In this document: in pieces, positions 15,532 to 21,677 of the stretch
Layout of the letters: each line of letters starts with the position of its first letter
Numbering within the stretch: position 1 is the first letter of the stretch
Source: an uncultured Bacilli bacterium
GTDB lineage: Bacteria > Bacillota_I > Bacilli_A > RF39 > UBA660
DNA: 21,677 bases
NCBI GenBank assembly: GCA_910578855.1
Contig: CAJTRV010000003.1
Coordinates: forward strand, 55,462 to 77,138
Direction: 5' to 3'
Notes under the pieces: generated by a model
Told to the model about the DNA's origin: nothing
What the model saw: the letters and a program-made list of their open reading frames with translations, nothing else
Databases searched by the model: none
Translations under genes and position numbers: made by a program

Positions 15532-16241
15532 TGATTCACCACTTCTTTCGTATCATAATCAGCGTATAAATTTCCATCTTCTCGAAAGACCATGTAACGA
15601 TCAAGGGCATTCATACAATTTTCATCAAAGAAAATTGAAAGATTCCCTTGGTATTCTTGTACTTCTCGCTCTAGTACTTTCACATTATGTAACTTCATTC
15701 CATGATCCAAAATCCATTGATCCATTTGCTGATTAACACCATGACTATCTTGCAACCGTTTGAATGTTAATTGCGATACCCTATCCGGTAATTTAGCAAT
15801 TATATCATCTAGTGACATCACTTCAAATGCGTCAGTCAACAAAATAACATAGCGATTCACCCGACCATTTGGTTTCACTTTATCTAAAAATACAGGATCA
15901 GCAATACTATAGGCAACAACATCACACTGAGTCATCACGGATAATGGTTTATAATAGCGTGTCTGCAACTCAATTTGAACATCGGGTCGAACAGCGTGAA
16001 CAATTTCAATCATTTCCTGGACGCAATCAGGACTTTGAAGGGGTTCATTCGTTCCCGTAATAACAACTGTTTTCAAGTCTGAAGCTGTTTTAATTACTTT
16101 CGTTAGACGTGCTACCCAATCATCATGCTGTTTTCGGTAAGCGTTGAAAAATTGATTTTGATGGACATGACCTCCGGCAATGCAAAAAGGACAATTAAAA
16201 ATACAAGGAATCGCTGGCGTTAATAACTGTAAACTTTTCAT
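15528..16241 (-). CDS. Radical SAM domain protein of unknown function in the NAD operon
   Basis: The protein has the radical SAM cluster motif CxxxCxxC as CIFNCPFC (C13, C17 and C20 in the numbering from 16241), very near the N-terminus. It is followed by VVITGTNEPLQS, the equivalent of the GGEP-type S-adenosylmethionine-binding strand. The length from the ATG at 16241 is 237 residues. An in-frame ATG at 16286 would add 15 basic residues and overlap nadE by 44 bases. I prefer 16241 because it follows the nadE stop after one base and has AGGTG nine bases upstream. No additional domain (SPASM, B12, TRAM) is seen, so it is a minimal radical SAM enzyme. The tight position between nadE and nadD suggests a link with pyridine nucleotides, but reaction and substrate are unknown. 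Confidence 0.85.
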   Translation of the reverse strand: MKSLQLLTPAIPCIFNCPFCIAGGHVHQNQFFNAYRKQHDDWVARLTKVIKTASDLKTVVITGTNEPLQSPDCVQEMIEIVHAVRPDVQIELQTRYYKPLSVMTQCDVVAYSIADPVFLDKVKPNGRVNRYVILLTDAFEVMSLDDIIAKLPDRVSQLTFKRLQDSHGVNQQMDQWILDHGMKLHNVKVLEREVQEYQGNLSIFFDENCMNALDRYMVFREDGNLYADYDTKEVVNQ

Positions 16242-16242
16242 T

Positions 16243-17016
16243 TCATTCCGCACCTTTATCCGTTTTATAATACGTAGGAATGGCAAATTTATGAGCTGCT
16301 AATTGGTGTAAGCGTTCAATTTTCCCTCTTGTAACCAAATCCACAGACTTTGGATCTTCCATATATCGCGCAATATCACGATATGAAACACCTAATTTCT
16401 GTTCATCAGTCTGATTTGACAAGCCATCGTTAGGTGTCTTATATAGGACTTTTGCTGGAACATGTAAATATTCACCAATTTGAATCACTTCCTCAACGGT
16501 TAGATCGGCAATCGGAGCAATATCATGGACACTATCGCCACCTTTTGTAAAGTAACCGACATAAAGTTCACACTTATTACTTGTTCCAACTACTAAATAT
16601 CCTTTCTTTTCAACAGCTGAATATAGAGCCGCTAGATAATATAGCGTCATCATTCGTAGACGAGGTTTTACATTGATATCACTATTTCTTTTCTCATCGG
16701 TGGAAAAATCCCCAAGTTTGGTAATTTCTGTAGAAAAGCTGTCATATGTTCCCGTCAAATCGACATTAACTAGTGGAAAATGATAATGGTCGGCAATCAA
16801 CTTTGCATCGATCTTATCCTCATCGTTAGAGTGACAAGGAAGGGTAACGCCAATGACATGGTCTGCTCCTAGAGCTTCCACCATAAGCGCTGCAACAACC
16901 GCACTATCCTTTCCACCACTAATCCCAAGAATAGCACCTCCTAATTGATATTTTTGATAATATCTACGAATAAATTGAATGATATTAGCAGTTTCTTTGG
17001 CTGCTTGAAATTTCAT
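16243..17016 (-). CDS. nadE: NH3-dependent NAD+ synthetase
   Basis: NadE amidates nicotinate adenine dinucleotide to NAD+ with ATP. This 257-residue protein has the PP-loop motif SGGKDS (33-38) within LGISGGKDSAVVAALMVEAL, and the family segments GTSNKCELYVGYFTKGGDSV and PNDGLSNQTDEQKLGVSY. It lacks the glutaminase domain of the large NadE type, so it uses free ammonia. The start ATG has an excellent GAGGAGG site. It is the first gene of nadE-radical SAM-nadD-prt-nrtR. Upstream lies a 231-base leader with structured elements, and pncB further upstream in the same direction, so nadE may be driven both by its own promoter and by read-through from pncAB. Confidence 0.97.
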   Translation of the reverse strand: MKFQAAKETANIIQFIRRYYQKYQLGGAILGISGGKDSAVVAALMVEALGADHVIGVTLPCHSNDEDKIDAKLIADHYHFPLVNVDLTGTYDSFSTEITKLGDFSTDEKRNSDINVKPRLRMMTLYYLAALYSAVEKKGYLVVGTSNKCELYVGYFTKGGDSVHDIAPIADLTVEEVIQIGEYLHVPAKVLYKTPNDGLSNQTDEQKLGVSYRDIARYMEDPKSVDLVTRGKIERLHQLAAHKFAIPTYYKTDKGAE

Positions 17017-17082
17017 ATAAGTTCCTCCTCATAAATAATTTTAATTGTTCTAAATAAACTTCTTACCATATAACTAGTTTCC

Positions 17083-17217
17083 CCATTAAATTTACATGGC
17101 AGACCCACAAATCATCGTCTCACCATTGCCAAAACATGGTGCTACAGTATATTTCTAAAAATTGTGGATTATCTCTAATTTTTCTTTGGCAAGTATTAGA
17201 AATATCATGTTATAACA
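17083..17217 (-). promoter_or_regulatory. Structured leader region upstream of nadE
   Basis: Reading the minus strand: a TGTTATAACA palindrome (17217-17208); TTGCCAAA (17192-17185), which pairs with TTTGGCAA (17133-17126); and inside that, AAAAATT (17183-17177) pairing with AATTTTT (17163-17157). Further on, a 17-base element of the form CCATGT-N6-AATGG occurs twice, at 17139-17123 and 17099-17083, exactly 40 bases apart; the first copy overlaps the arm at 17133-17126, so two folds could compete. This could be a regulatory RNA, a set of protein sites, or remnant sequence. It does not match any riboswitch I can recognise. Confidence 0.35.
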
Positions 17218-17247
17218 CTCTAGTTCCTATCATTTTCAACTATATTA

Positions 17248-18720
17248 TTATTTTAACACCAATTGTTTTACTTGGTCTACCTCCTTGATCACCATTTGTG
17301 TTTTAGAAGCAAGAATAAGTTCTTTTTTTAAATTTAATAATTTCTTCGTAACATCAACGTAATATTTATCAGGATTATCTAACCGTTTTACTTCATCATA
17401 AAGAGTACCCATTTGATCATCACAATACACTCGCTTCTCTTCTAATGATGGCTCTTGATATACAAGATTACCATCTTTAAAGATTGGTACTTGTAACTCT
17501 TTTGCTTCATAATTTGTTACTTGCTTCCGATTCCACTCATTTTCAATATCGATTAGCTCTAATTGATCTGTTGGTATAATTTCATCATGTAAAGCAACTA
17601 AATCTCCCATCGCTTTGCCTGTTTTTCGATCGTAAATACGATATACTTTTTTATAACCAGGGTTGGTCACTTTGGCAATATCATTGCTTACTTTAATCTT
17701 AGGAACTAATTCGTTATGCTTCGTAGTGGCAGCTAACTTATAAACAACCCCAACTCGTTCCTTTGGAGCACTAATATTATCGCCTGCACCAATACTATCC
17801 ATACATGCTCCCTGATTTTTTAAAGCAATAATTGTCTTAGCTGTTAGACCATTGGATAAACAGATTTTCGCATCCGTCATTCCAACACTGTCTAACATCT
17901 TACGCGCTTGCTTTGATAAATAAGCCAAATCACCACTATCAATTCGAATCCCCTTTAAGCGATGCCCTGTTGGTATCAAATAATCATTTGCTACTCGAAC
18001 AGCATTGGGAATTCCACTATGTAATGTATCAATGGTATCAACCAAGAAGACTGAATCATCTGGATAAGCTTTGGCGAACTTCTTAAATGCTACATACTCG
18101 CTTTCCTCATTCATTACCATACTATGAGCCATAGTTCCTAAAACAGGAATCCCATATTGTTTTCCTACTTTGGTATTAGATGTTCCAGAACACCCAGCCA
18201 TATATGCATACTTACTGGCACAATCAGGATTATCTCCTCTGCGGGCACCAAACTCCATAACCGGAATATCCCCCGCCGCTAACGTAATTTGTTTTGCTGC
18301 TGTGGCATACTTAATCCCCCGATTCATATAAGTTAATAAAGCAGTTTCCAAAAACATCGCTTCAATCGCTCGAGCTTTCACTGTTAAAATTGGCTCATGG
18401 CCAAATACTGGTGTTCCATCAGGAACCATGTACAAATCACCAGTAAAACGAAATGCAGCTAGCTCGTTTAAAAATTCTTCAGTAAACTTATTTAAACTAC
18501 GAAGATAAGCAATATCTTCTGCTGAAAAATGTAAATGTTTTATATAATCAATAATTTCTTCACCCCCAGCCATAATCGCATATCCACTTTCTAGTGGTAA
18601 ATTACGAAAGAAGGCATCAAAATAAACAATTTCATTTTTACTCTTAGGATCAAAATTACTTTGTGCCATTGTTAATTCGTAAAAATCCATCAATAAATTA
18701 TCTCGTTCCATTTGCATCAT
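17248..18720 (-). CDS. pncB: Nicotinate phosphoribosyltransferase
   Basis: PncB makes nicotinate mononucleotide from nicotinate and PRPP with ATP. This 490-residue protein (from the ATG at 18720) is of normal length for the bacterial enzyme. Recognisable segments are the N-terminal NLLMDFYELTMAQ, the EFGARR segment (156-161), the GTMAHSMV active-site region with H199, and GIRIDSGDLAYLS near the phosphate site. The start is chosen because GGAG lies six bases upstream of the ATG and the pncA stop precedes it by one base; a longer frame up to 18762 would overlap pncA and lacks a good site. It forms a two-gene operon with pncA, and with nadD and nadE completes NAD from nicotinamide. Confidence 0.96.
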   Translation of the reverse strand: MMQMERDNLLMDFYELTMAQSNFDPKSKNEIVYFDAFFRNLPLESGYAIMAGGEEIIDYIKHLHFSAEDIAYLRSLNKFTEEFLNELAAFRFTGDLYMVPDGTPVFGHEPILTVKARAIEAMFLETALLTYMNRGIKYATAAKQITLAAGDIPVMEFGARRGDNPDCASKYAYMAGCSGTSNTKVGKQYGIPVLGTMAHSMVMNEESEYVAFKKFAKAYPDDSVFLVDTIDTLHSGIPNAVRVANDYLIPTGHRLKGIRIDSGDLAYLSKQARKMLDSVGMTDAKICLSNGLTAKTIIALKNQGACMDSIGAGDNISAPKERVGVVYKLAATTKHNELVPKIKVSNDIAKVTNPGYKKVYRIYDRKTGKAMGDLVALHDEIIPTDQLELIDIENEWNRKQVTNYEAKELQVPIFKDGNLVYQEPSLEEKRVYCDDQMGTLYDEVKRLDNPDKYYVDVTKKLLNLKKELILASKTQMVIKEVDQVKQLVLK

Positions 18721-18721
18721 C

Positions 18722-19339
18722 TTATCTCCATTCCTTTCTTTTCCCATATACTTTAACCCCATTTAATTCCATCATTTGTTTGGCAAACTGATTCCAATAA
18801 GTAACATCTCGCCCTGGAGCTACATATGTCTCCATAAGATCTTCCGAAGTTACTACTTCTACCTGCCGATTCATTTCATTACACCATTGCTTTAATGAGA
18901 TTAACCCATTTGCAACACATATTTCACTGAGACACCCACACCCAATCACTTCTTCTAAATTAGGCATCATCTCCAAATAAGGAATCATCATTGGTGCAAA
19001 CATAAAATTCGTGTTGTTCTTGTCAATAACCAAAGTATCATCTGTGACATATGGTTGCAATTCATCGATAAGTTCGCATTCCTTCGTTCCATTTAGGCAA
19101 TGTTCTTCATATAGACCATAAGGTTTACATTCACTACATCCTTTAGAGTGACAATCTCGAATAAAGATTAATTGATCACCACGTTCTTTGCAAAATTCAA
19201 TCGTTCGAATAATGTTTGGTATTATGTGCTCAATATTAGATGAGGCTAGCACTCCTTCTTTTACAAAGCCATTCACCATATCAATGACGATAAGGACTCT
19301 TTTCACATTCTGTAATTGTTGTTTACTTATTGTTTTCAT
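18722..19339 (-). CDS. pncA: Nicotinamidase (isochorismatase family)
   Basis: PncA deamidates nicotinamide to nicotinate and ammonia, the first step of this salvage route. The 205-residue isochorismatase-fold protein has the catalytic triad at the expected places: D20 in VLIVIDMVNGF, K107 in VIDKNNTNF and C141 in GCGCLSEICVANG. The N-terminal IDMVNGFV is typical. The metal-binding Asp and His (D62, H64) of the nicotinamidase subgroup are seen in RDCHSKGCSEC; this segment has an unusual cluster of cysteines (C63, C68, C71). The ATG starts the pncA-pncB unit, downstream of an operator-like palindrome. Activity as nicotinamidase is supported by the neighbours and not proven. Confidence 0.9.
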   Translation of the reverse strand: MKTISKQQLQNVKRVLIVIDMVNGFVKEGVLASSNIEHIIPNIIRTIEFCKERGDQLIFIRDCHSKGCSECKPYGLYEEHCLNGTKECELIDELQPYVTDDTLVIDKNNTNFMFAPMMIPYLEMMPNLEEVIGCGCLSEICVANGLISLKQWCNEMNRQVEVVTSEDLMETYVAPGRDVTYWNQFAKQMMELNGVKVYGKRKEWR

Positions 19340-19438
19340 ATTAATATCTTTCCCTTCACATCATTCAAGACATACATAGAAATGTACCCTTAAATGAAAA
19401 TTATTTTTTAATTTTATTTCATTGTTTTGTTATTTATT

Positions 19439-19455
19439 TTTTGTTAATAACAAAA
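19439..19455 (-). promoter_or_regulatory. Candidate NAD operator upstream of pncA
   Basis: TTTTGTTA-A-TAACAAAA is a perfect inverted repeat with a one-base centre, 100-116 bases before pncA and just after its probable -10 box. The core GTTAATAAC (19443-19451) recurs twice upstream of the Nudix gene. Binding by NrtR is an inference. Confidence 0.5.
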
Positions 19456-19461
19456 TTTAAA

Positions 19462-19489
19462 AGTATACAGACGTTTCGGTCTGTTATAA
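19462..19489 (-). promoter_or_regulatory. Probable pncAB promoter with an inverted repeat in the spacer
   Basis: On the minus strand TTATAA (19489-19484) and TATACT (19467-19462) are 16 bases apart. The spacer is nearly filled by the inverted repeat ACAGAC-N6-GTCTGT (19484-19467), which is GC-richer than its surroundings and could be a second regulator site. The -35 box is weak. Confidence 0.45.
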
Positions 19490-19574
19490 TAATAGTTCCT
19501 TAATCTCTTTTCAATATCTTTATTGTTAATTAATCGTATTGATTTAAAATACTCCATAAATAAATTGAATTATG

Positions 19575-20204
19575 TTAGAAAATTTTTTTATTATTTGAAA
19601 TTTCGTGCGTCTTTCCAGTTACATATGGTTTTGCAAATTCTATAGTAAGTAGTGAATTCGCATCGATAATATAGCCCATTTCCACCAATTCCAAGACCTC
19701 TTCATAAGTAGCTTCAAAATACTGAATATGTTCATCAAAATCCAAGTGTTGATCAGTCCTTTTTTCACAATCCCAAGCAATAAAAGCATGATTAAAAGCC
19801 TGCATACAACCCTGATCTTGATAATAATCTTTGATTAGAACAAGCTCGCTTCCCCTGTAACCCGTTTCCTCTTCAAGCTCGCGAAGCGCAGCTTGAAAAG
19901 GATCTTCACCAGGTTCAATATATCCTGCTGGTACCTCTACTAAAGCCCCATTTTTAGTTAAAACCCTTGGCTGAATCACTAATACAAACTTTCCCTCTTT
20001 CGTAATTGGCAAAACAACAACAGCTGAACCAGTCAAATTTGGTTTTACGATATGATCCCGTATGATTGTTTCGCCCATCCCCAGTCGATATTCTTGACGG
20101 ACCACTTTCAAAAATTCTGAAGTGCCTTCTACTTGTTTTGTTTCAATCGTTTTGTACATTTCAAGATATTTTTTTATCATTTCTAATATTTTTTTATTTA
20201 TCAT
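19575..20204 (-). CDS. nudF: ADP-ribose pyrophosphatase (Nudix hydrolase)
   Basis: This Nudix enzyme should split ADP-ribose to AMP and ribose 5-phosphate, clearing the product of NAD breakdown. The Nudix box is perfect: G94, E100, R108-E109, E112-E113 and G115 in GYIEPGEDPFQAALRELEEE. The preceding VEVPAGYIEPGE and the IIRDHIVKPNLTGSAVVVLP N-terminal segment match the ADP-ribose type. The start is placed at the ATG at 20204 (209 residues), eight bases after AAGG; a GTG at 20213 overlaps that site. The gene is single, driven by a consensus promoter with GTTAATAAC at the start of transcription. Because ADP-ribose is the known ligand of NrtR, this enzyme would remove the inducer. Confidence 0.92.
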   Translation of the reverse strand: MINKKILEMIKKYLEMYKTIETKQVEGTSEFLKVVRQEYRLGMGETIIRDHIVKPNLTGSAVVVLPITKEGKFVLVIQPRVLTKNGALVEVPAGYIEPGEDPFQAALRELEEETGYRGSELVLIKDYYQDQGCMQAFNHAFIAWDCEKRTDQHLDFDEHIQYFEATYEEVLELVEMGYIIDANSLLTIEFAKPYVTGKTHEISNNKKIF

Positions 20205-20303
20205 TTTTAACACCTTCCATTCATTATATTAGTAATTTTTTCACATCCTGTATTGATTATTGTTTTTATATTATCCCCTCTCTTATCTTGTTATTATCTT
20301 TCA

Positions 20304-20312
20304 GTTAATAAC
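20304..20312 (-). promoter_or_regulatory. GTTAATAAC, second copy upstream of nudF
   Basis: This exact copy of the 9-base core lies 42 bases from the other nudF copy, about four helical turns, and within the transcribed leader. Such spacing would place two bound dimers on the same DNA face. Confidence 0.45.
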
Positions 20313-20345
20313 AATTATTAAAATTTTTTCAGGTTTCAGCCACCT

Positions 20346-20354
20346 GTTAATAAC
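20346..20354 (-). promoter_or_regulatory. GTTAATAAC at the nudF transcription start
   Basis: The 9-base core directly abuts the TATAAT -10 box on its downstream side and covers the predicted +1, the classical position for a repressor site. Confidence 0.5.
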
Positions 20355-20383
20355 ATTATATTAATAAGTGATGATTTTGTCAA
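20355..20383 (-). promoter_or_regulatory. Consensus promoter of nudF
   Basis: On the minus strand TTGACA (20383-20378) and TATAAT (20360-20355) are 17 bases apart, a perfect housekeeping promoter. A promoter this strong before a metabolic gene suggests it is held down by a repressor. Confidence 0.85.
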
Positions 20384-20460
20384 CCTCTTTTTAACATTTT
20401 TTTAAAAAGAAAATCATTATTCTTTATTAATCCTTTATATTTAAGGGCTAACATTCCAAA

Positions 20461-20486
20461 AAAAAATCGCCTACTTGCGATTTTTT
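20461..20486 (-). terminator. Terminator of the DUF5305-like gene
   Basis: AAAAAATCGC (20461-20470) and GCGATTTTTT (20477-20486) form a perfect 10-bp stem with a six-base loop, ten bases after the stop codon. It can work in both directions. Confidence 0.85.
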
Positions 20487-20496
20487 ATCCCTATTC

Positions 20497-21558
20497 TTAC
20501 TTTTTCTCTAACTGATAACGCCAAACTTGATCCTGATACATCATCATAAACCACCCGCTCATACCGGGAATTATCTCGATAAAAATAATGGGTACTTTTA
20601 AATTATCTTTGGCATCTAATAATTCATGAAAGGATGTAACTTCGATCACATTCTTATCATCCAAATTAGGTATTTTAGAAGCATTAACAATGATACTATC
20701 ATACTTATTCAATATCTTCTTCTTTTCTTTGGCATAAGAAAACTGCGTTTTACTATGGTGAATGAGTTCTAATAAGTAAGATACGACAACCACTACTGAG
20801 GTTGCAAAGGTAAAACAACCAAAAACGAATAATCCTTTATCTTTTAATAATGTCTTCTGAGACTCTGCCATAACTGCCTGGGTTTTCTTTTTCTCATATA
20901 TCGTTGGAATTTGAATGGTATCCCCTTCAAGTGGAAGATGCATTTCTAAAAGCGAAGTTGAAGTAACACTATGTTTTGTTCCTGATACAACGCCTTCCAT
21001 ATCAATGTAAACCTTAATATTTAACATAACATTAGTAGCTACGGGATAACTACGTTTAAACTCACTGGCCAAAGCTTTATAATACTGATAATCAATAATA
21101 AAGTTATCATTAATTTCATAAGCGCCGGTTACAGTCTTTGTGATTTCTTTCGTTGGTTTCAATACATACTGCTTATTCCAAATATGATGGGCTGCTTGCC
21201 CTTCCTTTTGCTCCAAAGCTAATAGTGTCCCCACCACTCGATAACGATAGGTAGAGTCTATCTGTTTAGAAAATGATTGTTTATGCTTATATGTCACACG
21301 AATCGTATCAATTAAAGAAGCAATATAATGTTCTCCCTTTGGCAAATACGGAACGGTAAAGTAAGAATTCTCTTTTAAATAAACTTGATAATCTAAGTGG
21401 TTGGTTTCTGTCATGGTCGCAATTTGCTCTTGTCGTTGCCAATCTCGATTTATCCCCATTACCAAAAAATAAATAGAGATCACAAGTAGTAATATACCTA
21501 CGATTAATTTAAAAGCTGCAATAACACTTCGTTTTAAACGTACTCGTTTCTTTTTCAT
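20497..21558 (-). CDS. DUF5305-like two-pass membrane protein
   Basis: This 353-residue protein has a basic N-terminus (MKKKRVRLKRS), a first membrane segment (about 13-35), a long outside domain rich in beta strands (about 40-240), a second membrane segment (about 243-265), and a cytoplasmic tail of about 90 residues. The outside domain has the phrases LDYQVYLKENSYFTVPYLP and NDNFIIDYQYYKALASEFKR typical of the DUF5305 family seen near signal peptidases and surface proteins of Firmicutes and archaea. The function is unknown. The start is the ATG at 21558 with GAGG seven bases upstream; a TTG at 21561 precedes it. It is a single-gene unit with its own promoter and terminator. Confidence 0.85.
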   Translation of the reverse strand: MKKKRVRLKRSVIAAFKLIVGILLLVISIYFLVMGINRDWQRQEQIATMTETNHLDYQVYLKENSYFTVPYLPKGEHYIASLIDTIRVTYKHKQSFSKQIDSTYRYRVVGTLLALEQKEGQAAHHIWNKQYVLKPTKEITKTVTGAYEINDNFIIDYQYYKALASEFKRSYPVATNVMLNIKVYIDMEGVVSGTKHSVTSTSLLEMHLPLEGDTIQIPTIYEKKKTQAVMAESQKTLLKDKGLFVFGCFTFATSVVVVVSYLLELIHHSKTQFSYAKEKKKILNKYDSIIVNASKIPNLDDKNVIEVTSFHELLDAKDNLKVPIIFIEIIPGMSGWFMMMYQDQVWRYQLEKK

Positions 21559-21582
21559 CAATCCACCTCATTATTCTAATAT

Positions 21583-21611
21583 AGTATATCATAACTTCTA
21601 GAAAAAAAGAA
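21583..21611 (-). promoter_or_regulatory. Extended -10 promoter of the DUF5305-like gene
   Basis: TGATATACT (21591-21583, minus strand) is an extended -10 box; the -35 (TTCTTT) is poor. It shares the 14-mer GTTATGATATACTA with the promoter of the LRR protein gene. Confidence 0.6.
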
Positions 21612-21677
21612 TAAGACGATGTGAGACTGCTGAAAAAGTAGTCAAAATTAAAACTGATATTTAGAAATAAAAATCTA

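Noticed and set aside
16219..16227. A fourth GTTAATAAC near the start of the radical SAM gene
   Set aside because: It lies in coding sequence (codons for Q-L-L-T) inside an operon, so it may be chance; not counted as an operator.
21620..21645. Hairpin GACTGCT/AGTAGTC at the right edge as a terminator
   Set aside because: It has one weak pair and no T run in either direction, and the neighbouring gene is outside the window.

Overview
The window looks like a chromosomal segment of a low-GC, probably spore-forming Firmicute (Bacilli or Erysipelotrichia-like). The DNA is AT-rich, ribosome binding sites are strong GGAGG types, and there is a Cse60-like sporulation protein beside a SpoVB-like exporter. 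TGA is used as a true stop (cas2, nadE, the exporter) while Trp is TGG, so the Mycoplasma code is excluded. The species cannot be named from sequence alone. Every protein gene lies on the minus strand; the clearest plus-strand gene is the tracrRNA.

Region 1 (1-7042) is a complete type II-A CRISPR-Cas locus. In transcription order it runs cas9-cas1-cas2-csn2-leader-array on the minus strand, with the tracrRNA divergent from cas9. The array has 14 identical 36-bp repeats and 13 complete 30-bp spacers, and runs off the left edge of the window. The leader ends in the ATTTGAG motif. The cas genes overlap by a few bases and look more AT-rich than the rest. The cas9 and tracrRNA promoters appear to overlap, and a perfect 18-bp palindrome covers the cas9 start and the tracrRNA -35 box.

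Region 2 (7043-7516) has no intact gene. It holds a strong bidirectional terminator and the apparent remnant of a minus-strand gene. Region 3 (7517-11832) is an envelope/sporulation stretch: cse60 plus a SpoVB/MurJ-type flippase, then an operon of a YgjP-like metallopeptidase, a coiled-coil M23 peptidase and a lipoprotein. Region 4 (11960-13425) is a single secreted BspA-type leucine-rich-repeat protein with its own promoter and terminator.

Region 5 (13535-20383) is an NAD-from-nicotinamide cluster. pncA and pncB convert nicotinamide to nicotinate mononucleotide, nadD and nadE complete NAD, a Nudix ADP-ribose pyrophosphatase removes ADP-ribose, and an NrtR-type regulator closes the cluster. 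Two genes without a known place in this pathway sit in the nadE operon: a small radical SAM protein and a small orphan type I phosphoribosyltransferase. A 9-bp motif, GTTAATAAC, occurs next to the promoter of pncAB (once) and of the Nudix gene (twice, 42 bp apart) and is a candidate operator. The leader of nadE carries nested inverted repeats. Region 6 (20461-21677) is a two-pass DUF5305-like membrane protein with terminator and promoter.

The best candidates for something undescribed are the radical SAM/phosphoribosyltransferase pair inside the NAD operon, the candidate NAD operator, the nadE leader, and the overlapping cas9/tracrRNA control region.
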